A stretch of DNA of 64,000 nt, from contig CAZSMK010000011.1 of NCBI GenBank assembly GCA_964608095.1, positions 120,516-184,515 on the forward strand, written 5' to 3'. Positions 1 to 8,069 of the stretch are shown piece after piece. A program made the position numbers and the translations under genes. Source of the stretch: CAZSMK01 sp964608095. Lineage in GTDB: Bacteria > Sumerlaeota > Sumerlaeia > MWCT01 > JAGHBZ01. Position 1 is the stretch's first letter; the number at the start of each line of letters is the position of its first letter. The notes under the pieces were generated by a model. The model worked only from the letters and a program-made list of their open reading frames with translations, was not told where the DNA came from and searched no databases.

Positions 1-107
1 CCGTCGAGTCGTACAAGCAGGATGCTTTTATCATCTTCTACCACAACTTCTTTCATCTCGCCGTCTTTGAGATCGTCGAACTTTGCCACCTTTTTTTCAT
101 TATTCAT
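1..107 (-). CDS. Rieske-type ferredoxin, N-terminal part (cut by window edge)
   Basis: The first 35 codons are visible, beginning MNNEKKVAKFDDLKDGEM and running on through VVVEDDKSILLVRLD. The 'F-D-D-L-K-D-G-E' opening followed by a short beta-strand pattern is typical of the N-terminus of small soluble Rieske [2Fe-2S] proteins (NirD or biphenyl-dioxygenase-ferredoxin type). The cysteine/histidine cluster-binding motifs would lie beyond the window, so the assignment rests on the N-terminus alone. The start ATG has a GGGAGAGAAG ribosome-binding site just upstream. Confidence 0.5.
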   Translation of the reverse strand, partial: MNNEKKVAKFDDLKDGEMKEVVVEDDKSILLVRLD

Positions 108-151
108 CTTCTCTCTCCCTATTTATAACCGGTTTATATAATTCTACTTCT

Positions 152-799
152 TTATAGTATCTTATATCCTTCATCGAGTAAAGATTTAACTTCTTCATCG
201 GATAATTGCGAGAAGTCTTCATAAGAGCCGCCTACACCCATAAAGGGCTGCGGCGTTTCCAGACACACTAATTCATCCGCTTCTTTTTTGAAATTCCTGA
301 ATGTATCAAGAGGGGCCGTGGGAACCGCCACAATGATTTTGCGGGGAGACCGGGATTTAACTGCCGAAATTGCTGCACGCATACTCGCTCCCGTCGCAAG
401 ACCATCGTCTACAAGAATGACAGTCTTATCTCTTAAATCAGGGAACGGGCGATCGCCGCGGTAGGCGGTTTCACGCCGTTTCAACTCTTCCTTTTCTCTC
501 GCGGTGACCTCGTCTATGGTCGAGTCAGGTATGCTGAGAGAACGTATAACCTCGGAATTTATTATGCGCGTTCCTCCCGACGCAATCGCTCCCATTGCCA
601 GCTCTTCGTAACCGGGCACACCTAGTTTGCGTACAAGATACACATCCATCGGTACCTTGAGATTCCTTGCGACTTCAACGCCAACGGCAACTCCGCCTCG
701 AGCCAGACCAAGCACGATTACATCGTTGCGACCTGTGTATGATGACAACTCTTTGGCAAGTTGTTGTCCTGCATCCTTTCTATCTTTGAATACCGTCAT
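152..799 (-). CDS. Phosphoribosyltransferase family protein
   Basis: A 215-residue stand-alone type I phosphoribosyltransferase. The PRPP-binding loop VILVDDGLATGASM is at residues 127-140, and an N-terminal GLARGGVAVGVEVA strand-loop corresponds to the 'hood' region seen in the predicted erythromycin-esterase-associated/ComF-like PRTases. The substrate base cannot be told from the sequence. This family is often found next to stress proteins and hydrolases rather than in nucleotide operons. It lies 45 bp downstream of the Rieske start on the same strand and downstream of the MBL-fold gene, so it may be the last-but-one gene of the same run. Confidence 0.8.
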   Translation of the reverse strand: MTVFKDRKDAGQQLAKELSSYTGRNDVIVLGLARGGVAVGVEVARNLKVPMDVYLVRKLGVPGYEELAMGAIASGGTRIINSEVIRSLSIPDSTIDEVTAREKEELKRRETAYRGDRPFPDLRDKTVILVDDGLATGASMRAAISAVKSRSPRKIIVAVPTAPLDTFRNFKKEADELVCLETPQPFMGVGGSYEDFSQLSDEEVKSLLDEGYKIL

Positions 800-846
800 T
801 TCGATTCCTCCTTACTATCATCTGAACCTTAATCGTTTGCCCCGGC

Positions 847-1569
847 TCAGCGAAGAACGAGCTCCATACCATCATGGGCAATTTCAACATCCACGTTGCG
901 CTCTCTCCCGAGCCTGCGTATTTTTGCTCCTTGCGTGCGTTCGTCTTTTGCAACAACTGCAGAGCCCAGATGAGTAAAAATCGCCCGTGGAACACCTTCC
1001 TTCTGGCACCAGGTAAGTTGTGTGCGAATAGGAGTATGTCCGATAAGTTTCCCTTTGATCTTTCGAACCATGGAACGCGTAATGGTCGCCCCGTCGCCGA
1101 TATACAGCTGCACATCTTTTAATGCCTTCTCACGTTCTTCGATCCATACCACGTCAGGTATATAAAAAACCTTAACATGTCCCGCCTGTATGCGAAAGCC
1201 AACGGCGGGGGCCTTTGTGGAATGTACCACCGGAAAAGCTTTGAACGTAAATCTATGAATTTTAAAAGACCTCAGTGGTGTAATAACGTGTCGGTTCTCA
1301 ATGCCGAAATCCTCCATATCCTCCCATGCCTCTTTTGTTGCATAAACAGGAGCGGGCGCACCTGTTTTTAGACCATACGCATGGTCGGGATGTGCGTGAG
1401 TTATGAGTATTGCATGTGGATTGAGCGTGCGTATATCGTTCAACCAATTTTCGCCGCAATCTATCATTATTTCTTTCCCATAATAAGAAAGCATCAACAT
1501 GCTATGTTTTCGATGACGTCTCGTTGAGGCATCGATATAGCCGCGAGTTCCTTTAAATGTTATTTTCAT
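847..1569 (-). CDS. Metallo-beta-lactamase-fold hydrolase (PhnP-like)
   Basis: A 240-residue MBL-fold protein with the dinuclear-metal motif THAHPDH at residues 57-63, further metal-ligand candidates at HST (about residue 116) and D139 (IPDV), and a late THLGS segment. The overall pattern resembles PhnP-type cyclic phosphodiesterases or small RNase Z-like hydrolases; the substrate is not predictable. The start ATG overlaps the ligA stop as ATGA (4 nt), so it is translationally coupled to the DNA ligase. A nucleotide- or DNA-end-related phosphodiesterase is a reasonable inference from that context. Confidence 0.8.
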   Translation of the reverse strand: MKITFKGTRGYIDASTRRHRKHSMLMLSYYGKEIMIDCGENWLNDIRTLNPHAILITHAHPDHAYGLKTGAPAPVYATKEAWEDMEDFGIENRHVITPLRSFKIHRFTFKAFPVVHSTKAPAVGFRIQAGHVKVFYIPDVVWIEEREKALKDVQLYIGDGATITRSMVRKIKGKLIGHTPIRTQLTWCQKEGVPRAIFTHLGSAVVAKDERTQGAKIRRLGRERNVDVEIAHDGMELVLR

Positions 1570-3644
1570 AGTGCTTGCTTTTTTTCAAGAAATTCGATAA
1601 ACTCTTCCTCGCTCATAATGGAAATATTACGGGACTTTGCCTGATCCAGTTTCGAGCCTGCACCCGTCCCTGCTATCACGTAGTCGGTCTCCCCGCTCAC
1701 GCTCGAGGTGGCTCTGCCGCCTTTCTCCTCTACCAACTGTTTTACTTCATCGCGTGACCAGCGTTCTAAACTGCCGGTGAAAACAAAGGTCAATCCCTTT
1801 AAAGGCTGCGCCTCACCTTTTGCATACGGATTCCTGAGTTCTACCCCCGTATCCCGGATTTCTTCTATGACCTGCCGGTTTTGCTCTTCATCGAAAAATG
1901 TAGATATGCTCTCTGCTACTTCCGGTCCAATCTCGTTTATCCGTTGCAACTCTTCATTGGAACTTTTCATCAAATCGTCCAGAGAGTCATAATTTTGGGC
2001 GAGGACTCGTGCAATATGCTGACCGACAAGTGGAATCCCCAGTGCGTAAAGAAACCGGTCGAGTGTCCGCTCCTTGCTTTTCTCGATTTCACTTAACAAG
2101 TTCTCAGCGGATTTGTCGGCATATCCCTCGAGCGATAGAAGGTCTTCTTTTGTTAAGTCATAAATCGAGGAAATACTCTTGACCAGATCGGCGTTATAAA
2201 GCTGCTCGACACGCTTTTCCGCCAAACCTTCGATGTCCATCCCGTTGCGCGATGCATAATGCATAATTCGTTGTTTTATTTGTGCAGGACAATTGATATT
2301 CGTACAACGTGTGGTCTTCTTATCTTCACTTGTGACCACCCTCGCCTTACACACGGGACATTTCTCTGGCATGATAAACCTTTTCTCCGAGCCGTCCCGT
2401 TCCTCTTTTATGCTTTTAACCACATAAGGAATAACGTCGCCCGCACGTTCCACAAGAACGACATCGCCGATACGAATGTCTTTGCGCTCGATCTCGCTCT
2501 GGTTATGCAACGACGCACGGCTGACGGTAACCCCACCAATGGAAACAGGCTTGAGAATCGCCACAGGAGTAAGTTTCCCGGTTCGCCCTACCTGAACCTG
2601 GATATCCTCGAGCCGAGTAGTCGCCTGACGTGGTGCAAATTTCAAGGCAATCGCCCAACGAGGATCACGTTGCCTGACACCTAACTTTTCCTGATCCGAA
2701 AGACGGTTGACCTTGAAGACTACACCGTCTATCTCGTAAGAAAGACCATCCCGCTCCTCCGCCAATTGTTCATAATATACAATGGCATCCTTGATGTCCG
2801 TGCATAACTCTATCTTCTCCCTGTTAACTTTGAGACCCCATTGAGGCAATGTTTCAAGAACTTCCCATTGAGTTTTGAACTCGTACCCTTCGCATTCCGC
2901 CACTGCGTAAAGAAGAATATGCAAGGGTCGACTGGCGGTGATATTGGGATCAAGTTGCCTGAGGGAGCCTGCGGCAGCGTTCCGCGGATTCGCAAACACA
3001 TCTTCACCCGCATCCATGCGCTTCTTATTTAATTCTTCGAACTCATCTTTACGCATATACACTTCGCCACGGACAACGAGACCTTTTGGAATGGGCTTCT
3101 CTCCCTGCTCGAGCAGTACAAGCGGCACCTCTTTAATTGTTTTGAGATTGTGAGTAATATCTTCGCCGGTCTCGCCATCACCCCGGGTAGAACCGATTTT
3201 CAATCTGCCGTCCTCGTAGATAAGTTCAACGGCAAGTCCGTCGTATTTAGGCTCCGCGACATATTCTATGCTTTCTCGGTTCAAATCGCGTTTGTTCGTC
3301 CTGTCAAAATGCTCGACTTCTTCCCTTTCATATACTGCCCTCAAACTCATCATGGGCGAGGGATGTTTCACAGTCCCTAATTCTTCCCGCGGTTTTCCTC
3401 CCACCTGCTGCGTGGGTGAGTCCGGACTCTGTATTTCTGGAAACTTATCTTCCAACGCTTGAAGCGTTTTCATCAGCTCGTCATATTCCGCATCCGATAT
3501 GACCGGATCATTCAACACATAATAACGGTAATTATGATACCTGATTGCATCCCTGAGTTCCTCTGCGGCAGTCTTTGCCTCCTTTTCCGAATCAATAGAT
3601 TCAACAGAGATTTCAGGTTTCTTCTTTTTTTTCTTCTTACTCAT
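1566..3644 (-). CDS. ligA: NAD-dependent DNA ligase LigA
   Basis: 692 residues, the normal length for LigA. Domain Ia/adenylation: the active-site lysine is K133 in the motif KYDG, followed by SYEIDGVVFKV near residue 302. The OB fold is followed by the four-cysteine zinc finger C429, C432, C447, C452, then helix-hairpin-helix repeats and a C-terminal BRCT domain (about 615-692, LKGLTFVFTGSL). The protein seals nicks using NAD+ and releases NMN. The N-terminus is unusual: seven consecutive lysines after MS, before the conserved domain. It begins 4 nt after the polX stop. The NAD-salvage gene pncB is two genes upstream in the same run. Confidence 0.97.
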   Translation of the reverse strand: MSKKKKKKKPEISVESIDSEKEAKTAAEELRDAIRYHNYRYYVLNDPVISDAEYDELMKTLQALEDKFPEIQSPDSPTQQVGGKPREELGTVKHPSPMMSLRAVYEREEVEHFDRTNKRDLNRESIEYVAEPKYDGLAVELIYEDGRLKIGSTRGDGETGEDITHNLKTIKEVPLVLLEQGEKPIPKGLVVRGEVYMRKDEFEELNKKRMDAGEDVFANPRNAAAGSLRQLDPNITASRPLHILLYAVAECEGYEFKTQWEVLETLPQWGLKVNREKIELCTDIKDAIVYYEQLAEERDGLSYEIDGVVFKVNRLSDQEKLGVRQRDPRWAIALKFAPRQATTRLEDIQVQVGRTGKLTPVAILKPVSIGGVTVSRASLHNQSEIERKDIRIGDVVLVERAGDVIPYVVKSIKEERDGSEKRFIMPEKCPVCKARVVTSEDKKTTRCTNINCPAQIKQRIMHYASRNGMDIEGLAEKRVEQLYNADLVKSISSIYDLTKEDLLSLEGYADKSAENLLSEIEKSKERTLDRFLYALGIPLVGQHIARVLAQNYDSLDDLMKSSNEELQRINEIGPEVAESISTFFDEEQNRQVIEEIRDTGVELRNPYAKGEAQPLKGLTFVFTGSLERWSRDEVKQLVEEKGGRATSSVSGETDYVIAGTGAGSKLDQAKSRNISIMSEEEFIEFLEKKQAL

Positions 3645-3648
3645 ATCA

Positions 3649-5364
3649 TTACCTATTTAATAATTTCTTCAAATGTATCCACTTACGAGTATTTATTACG
3701 TCTCCCGGAGCAAGCCACCCGCGACGTGCCTGTGCAACGCCAAACCGGATATAGTCAAGGTCATTTATCCTGTGAGTGTCAGTATTTATAGCGACCATGA
3801 CTCCTCGCTCCTTAGCCATTCTGCAATGCACATCTCTGAGATCGAGCCGATTTGGCTGGGAGTTTATCTCCAGAAAACAGCCGCGTTCACGAGCAGCATC
3901 CATGATTCGTTCCAGATCGATGTCATAGGGCTCACGCTCACTAATCCGCCGACCCGTCGGGTGCGCCAATATATTGAAATAAGGATTATCCATTGCCCGG
4001 ATAATTCGCTCGGTCTGCTTCTCACGCGATAACGTGAAGTTGCTGTGTACCGCACAAATCCTGATATCCAGCCGTTTTAAAATATCATCGGGAAGATCGA
4101 GGCTCCCATCTTCGAGGATATCCACCTCTATACCTTTCAGAATACGTATCCCCTTTATCCTATCGTGTATCTTTTCAATTTCATCTATTTGCTTCGACAA
4201 CCGCTTGACATCCAGGCCATTAACGACCGTGACATTTTTCGAGTGATCGGTGATGGCAATATATTGGTAACCGCGCTCTTTAGCCGCCTTTGCCAGTTCC
4301 TCGACTGTATGATGCCCGTCGGTTGCATTGGTATGAGCATGCAGATCACCCTGTAAATCATCCCATGAGACCAGCGAGGGTAGCCGATCTTCCCTGGACG
4401 CTTCTATCTCACCTTTATTCTCCCTCAATTCCGGTTCTATATAGTTAAGACCAAGTCGAGTGTAAATAGCCTTTTCGGTCTTGCCCGCCATTACTTTCTC
4501 ACCCTTGAACAACCCGTATTCATTCAATTTATAGCCTTTATCCATAGCAATCTTCCGAAGAGACAGGGTATGTGGCCGTGAGCCGGTAAAATATAACAGG
4601 GCGGCGCCATAACTCTTTTCGGGCACCACGCGCAAATCCACCTGTAACCCAGATTTGAGCAGAATAGTCGATCGTGTCTTTCCCTTCGAGACCACCTTGT
4701 CTATGTTTTCATATTTCCCAAAATAGTCGATGAATTCTTTGCCCTTTTCATGGACAACCACAATATCAAGATCGCCCACTGTCGCGTTCCAGCGCCGATA
4801 ACTTCCCGCAACCGTTACCTTTCCCACTCTTTCATAGTTTTTGAGATAGTCGACAAGTGGTGTGGCAATTTGTCTTGCTTCAGACAATAAAAGTCTCTCT
4901 TGCAAAGATTTTGCACGTTCAATGTCCTCGAGGATTTTCTTTTCTGTTTTTGCCCCGAATCCCTCGATGGTTCTTATTTTTTCGTTCTTTGCCGCTTCTT
5001 CCAGATCTTCGAGACTCGTAATGTTCAATTTCTCGTGTAAAGCCCGGACACGCTCCGCACCTAATCCAGATATCTTCAATAATTCCGTAATCTCGGGGTG
5101 TACCTCTTTTTTCAACTCTTCCAACTGCTCGAGTGTTCCCGTATCTATTATTTCCCTGACTTTTGCAGCAAGGTCCTCTCCGATTCCGGGTAAATCCGTT
5201 ATGTCTTCATCCTCTGTAAACGACGAAATATTTTTGGAAAGTCCGCCGATGGTACTTGCCGCTTCCCTGTATGCGCGAATCCTGAATCTATTCGCACCTT
5301 TGATCTCGAGTAAATCGGCTATTGTAGTGAATATCGCCGCTATATCTGAGTTGGTAACCGGCAT
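3649..5364 (-). CDS. polX: DNA polymerase X family with PHP domain
   Basis: 571 residues in the bacterial PolX arrangement. Residues 1-165 carry helix-hairpin-helix elements (DLPGIGEDLAAKV; SGLGAERVRAL). The nucleotidyl-transfer centre is GSYRRWNATVGDLD with D198 and D200, and the third carboxylate is D243 (VDLRVV). The C-terminal PHP phosphoesterase begins at GDLHAHTNATDG (H342, H344), with later AITDHS and LAHPTGR metal ligands. All polymerase carboxylates are present, so both gap-filling synthesis and 3'-5' exonuclease activity are expected. It is positioned directly before ligA, suggesting a gap-fill-and-seal base-excision pair. The start ATG is 9 bp after the pncB stop. Confidence 0.93.
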   Translation of the reverse strand: MPVTNSDIAAIFTTIADLLEIKGANRFRIRAYREAASTIGGLSKNISSFTEDEDITDLPGIGEDLAAKVREIIDTGTLEQLEELKKEVHPEITELLKISGLGAERVRALHEKLNITSLEDLEEAAKNEKIRTIEGFGAKTEKKILEDIERAKSLQERLLLSEARQIATPLVDYLKNYERVGKVTVAGSYRRWNATVGDLDIVVVHEKGKEFIDYFGKYENIDKVVSKGKTRSTILLKSGLQVDLRVVPEKSYGAALLYFTGSRPHTLSLRKIAMDKGYKLNEYGLFKGEKVMAGKTEKAIYTRLGLNYIEPELRENKGEIEASREDRLPSLVSWDDLQGDLHAHTNATDGHHTVEELAKAAKERGYQYIAITDHSKNVTVVNGLDVKRLSKQIDEIEKIHDRIKGIRILKGIEVDILEDGSLDLPDDILKRLDIRICAVHSNFTLSREKQTERIIRAMDNPYFNILAHPTGRRISEREPYDIDLERIMDAARERGCFLEINSQPNRLDLRDVHCRMAKERGVMVAINTDTHRINDLDYIRFGVAQARRGWLAPGDVINTRKWIHLKKLLNR

Positions 5365-5373
5365 TACTTGTTC

Positions 5374-6948
5374 CTATTCAGAATCGTCCCGCTTCTCGTT
5401 GGTTTGATTCTTGAATGAATTAATAAGACGTTGTTTCAAATCCCATAAATTTTGAGTAAGTGAAACGTGATAAACATGAGGATTAAGAAGCCGCCGAACA
5501 CCAGTGTCTAAGCAGGAAATATCTCTTTCCCTCTGTTTTCGTATCTCTTCAATTGTCGGAAATTCATAAACAACCTTTCCCCCTTTCATAACGTCTACAA
5601 GAAGCGGTTCTATATCAGATACCTCATCCTGACTGAGAGTCCGGTGTGCGGTACGTTGAACCGGATGGCGCAGAAGAATCTCTTTCGTTCTGGACGGTTC
5701 TTCTTCTTCGAGACTCATGAGATCAGCGGTTGCGATACCCCTTTTATCATACAATCGCCAGATTTTTTTAGACCCGGGATTCGTCACCTTCTCAGGGGTC
5801 TCCGATACCTTTATTGCAGGCGCCCATTTCCCTCGCTCATAAACCGACACCAGTTTATAGACGCCGTCCAATGCGGAATCTCCTTTCGAGACGATCAAAT
5901 TGGTGCCGACACCATAAACCAGACGCTTTATGAGGCGCTCGGGCTTCACACCATAGCCAGCTGCTTCATTTTCTATCTGGGTGATAATTTGCCAGATCAC
6001 CATTTCGTCAAGTTGATTCGACAACACGATAGAAACGTCCGGGAAGCCGGCATCATCGAGCATTTTCGCCGCCTGAATACTCAAATAAGCCAGATCGCCG
6101 GAATCGAGTCGAATACCTATCGGTTTATGTCCCTTTTTCCGTAACTGCTCGAAGACCCGAATGGCATTCGGAATACCGCTTTCCAGCGTATCTATGGTAT
6201 CGACCAAAAGCAGGCAATCATCCGGATATACCTCTGCATACTTTTCGAATGCGTCGAGCTCGCTATCGCCCAGCGCCATAAAAAGCTGCACCATGCTATG
6301 GGCATGAGTCCCCTTGGGAGGATATCCGAGAACATGGGATATGCCAGTGTTCGAGGTGAAATCAGCGCCGCCGATAAGGGCAGCCCGCGCACCTGCGTTT
6401 GCTCCTTTTTCCTGTGCACGGCGCAACCCGAACTCCAGCAGTAATCCACCTCGTCCGCTCTCACGGATTCGACACGCTTTCGTGGCGATCAATGTCTGAT
6501 AGTTCAGATGATTGAGCAGGGAACTCTCGAGAAGTTGTGCCTGAACAATAGGTCCTTCGACCACGGTCAAGGGAACATTGGCATGTACGACCCGCCCTTC
6601 CGGAATAGCCTTAATAGTAAGACCACCAAAGTTCCCGTTTATCTTCAACCACTCCAGGAAGTCGTCTTCAAATATCCGTGTGCCCGTTTGTCCAGTTTGT
6701 GATTTCAGAAAGTCTATGTCTTCATCCCGGAATCGTACCTGCTGAATCCACTCGACAAGCCATTCTAAACCTGCATTGATGCAATATCCCGCCTTGTGTG
6801 ATTTGTAATCAGGGTATGACCGAAAAAAATGATCGAATTGAACCTTCTTTTCGTGTAAGCCGGCACGATAATAAAGCTGGCACATGGTTAATTGATATTC
6901 ATCTGTATACAAAATTCCCTCGGCCGTTTTGCGTTCCGCTTTTTTCAA
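5374..6948 (-). CDS. pncB: Nicotinate phosphoribosyltransferase
   Basis: 524 residues. The N-terminus TDEYQLTMCQLYY, the central FGLRRAQ motif, the conserved KGTHAHSMV (residues 212-220, containing the catalytic histidine), and IRLDSGDL are those of NAPRTase. It converts nicotinate and PRPP to nicotinate mononucleotide, the committed step of NAD salvage. The length fits the longer PncB2-like group. Its start overlaps the stop of the upstream kinase gene by 4 nt, and it lies immediately before polX and ligA. An NAD supply gene is therefore cotranscribed with an NAD-consuming ligase. Confidence 0.92.
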   Translation of the reverse strand: MKKAERKTAEGILYTDEYQLTMCQLYYRAGLHEKKVQFDHFFRSYPDYKSHKAGYCINAGLEWLVEWIQQVRFRDEDIDFLKSQTGQTGTRIFEDDFLEWLKINGNFGGLTIKAIPEGRVVHANVPLTVVEGPIVQAQLLESSLLNHLNYQTLIATKACRIRESGRGGLLLEFGLRRAQEKGANAGARAALIGGADFTSNTGISHVLGYPPKGTHAHSMVQLFMALGDSELDAFEKYAEVYPDDCLLLVDTIDTLESGIPNAIRVFEQLRKKGHKPIGIRLDSGDLAYLSIQAAKMLDDAGFPDVSIVLSNQLDEMVIWQIITQIENEAAGYGVKPERLIKRLVYGVGTNLIVSKGDSALDGVYKLVSVYERGKWAPAIKVSETPEKVTNPGSKKIWRLYDKRGIATADLMSLEEEEPSRTKEILLRHPVQRTAHRTLSQDEVSDIEPLLVDVMKGGKVVYEFPTIEEIRKQRERDISCLDTGVRRLLNPHVYHVSLTQNLWDLKQRLINSFKNQTNEKRDDSE

Positions 6949-7562
6949 TTCTCTTTCCTCCTGTTCTTCGATTCTTCGCGCGCTCTCTTCTCTCTCGATA
7001 GCATACCGGATAAACGCATCTCGACTATCTTTGTCTCTATTTCCTGATAAAAATCCTCTATCCTTGATGAATTATCAACAGTAATGTCCGCCTCACTTAT
7101 AGTGTCGCTGATATTGAATAATTCCTCTTCTTCTTTCTCCTGTTTGAGAAACTCTTCAAATGAATCAGGGTCCCTTGCTTCTCCTCTACGTTTCGCACGT
7201 TTAAAACGTATCTGTGGGTCTTCAACCTTCACGTATATCAATAAAAAGTTCGAGCCGTAATGATCTTTTAAAACCTTTACATCAACCGGGGTTCTTATAC
7301 TCGTAATCCCGATGATTTCGCTGTCCATTCTATCAATTTTTTCAATTGCCTTTTTAATGAAGAAATCTTTCCCGAACTGTGCAAAATATTTCTCTGAAAT
7401 CTTATGCAAGTTTTCTCTTGTCGGTTTAATACCTTCATCACTTGCGATTTCACGCGCAATATCGCCGATAGATACAATGGGAATATTATATCTTCGGTTG
7501 AGATACTCGACTAATTCATCTTTCCCGGAACCATTCCGGCCTACTGCCCCGATTATGTACAT
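6945..7562 (-). CDS. P-loop nucleotide kinase-like protein (AAA/UPF0200-like)
   Basis: About 205 residues. The P-loop is GAVGRNGSGKDE close to the N-terminus, and the body resembles dephospho-CoA kinase, dNMP kinase or the archaeal UPF0200 predicted kinases. These proteins keep a charged helical stretch (KRAKRRGEARDPDSFEEF) as a lid; a highly basic tail follows. I chose ATG at 7562 because GAGGTG lies 6 nt upstream. An in-frame GTG at 7571 is an alternative. The substrate is not determinable. A role in nucleotide or cofactor phosphorylation beside NAD salvage is an inference. Confidence 0.7.
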   Translation of the reverse strand: MYIIGAVGRNGSGKDELVEYLNRRYNIPIVSIGDIAREIASDEGIKPTRENLHKISEKYFAQFGKDFFIKKAIEKIDRMDSEIIGITSIRTPVDVKVLKDHYGSNFLLIYVKVEDPQIRFKRAKRRGEARDPDSFEEFLKQEKEEEELFNISDTISEADITVDNSSRIEDFYQEIETKIVEMRLSGMLSREKRAREESKNRRKEN

Positions 7563-7572
7563 TATTAGCACC

Positions 7573-7974
7573 TCACTCTTTTAAACCTGTTTTCTTCGCT
7601 GAATTGACCTCTTCTTCTTTAAAGCGTCGTCTTGCCTCGTGTCTACGTTCTTGCTCCGCTTGTCTTTGCATATGTTCTTGCTGATCCGATTTGGATTGTT
7701 CGTGAGCGATATCTCCGCCAGTTCCCGCCCTGCGTTTATCGAGCTCGCGTAAAGTCTTTTCCCGTCCGTACAAGATCAAGGTATCGCCTTCATAAATTTT
7801 GGTATCTCCACGAGGCACTCCCACATACGTTCCATCATCACGATACACACCGAGAATATTCACTCCCTCATGAGAAAGACCGGTCATGGTCAGGGCAATT
7901 GTGGCAATACGCGTTATAATGAGTGACATTGTAAGCGCTGTTATTAAAGCTATTATGCCTATAATGCCGAGCAT
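7573..7974 (-). CDS. Membrane-anchored TrkA C-terminal (RCK_C) domain protein
   Basis: 133 residues. Residues 1-27 form one hydrophobic segment (IIGIIALITALTMSLIITRIATIALTM). A compact RCK_C/TrkA-C domain follows (about 33-78), ending EGDTLILYGREKTLREL. The tail of about 50 residues is highly charged and rich in Q, E, R and K. RCK_C domains bind small ligands such as cyclic dinucleotides and gate transporters, but no transporter gene is adjacent. No convincing Shine-Dalgarno is visible, and an in-frame TAA lies 9 codons upstream of the ATG. It heads the pncB-polX-ligA run. Confidence 0.7.
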   Translation of the reverse strand: MLGIIGIIALITALTMSLIITRIATIALTMTGLSHEGVNILGVYRDDGTYVGVPRGDTKIYEGDTLILYGREKTLRELDKRRAGTGGDIAHEQSKSDQQEHMQRQAEQERRHEARRRFKEEEVNSAKKTGLKE

Positions 7975-8069
7975 GTGAAATGGACTGTAGATTCTACTTT
8001 AATAACGTACGTTTTTACGCTGTTACAGAAGCAATGATCAAGACCGAGAAAATAATGGATAGGTAGCTA

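Noticed and set aside
2259..2684. 141-codon ORF antisense to ligA
   Set aside because: Opposite conserved LigA zinc-finger and OB regions; no start signal.
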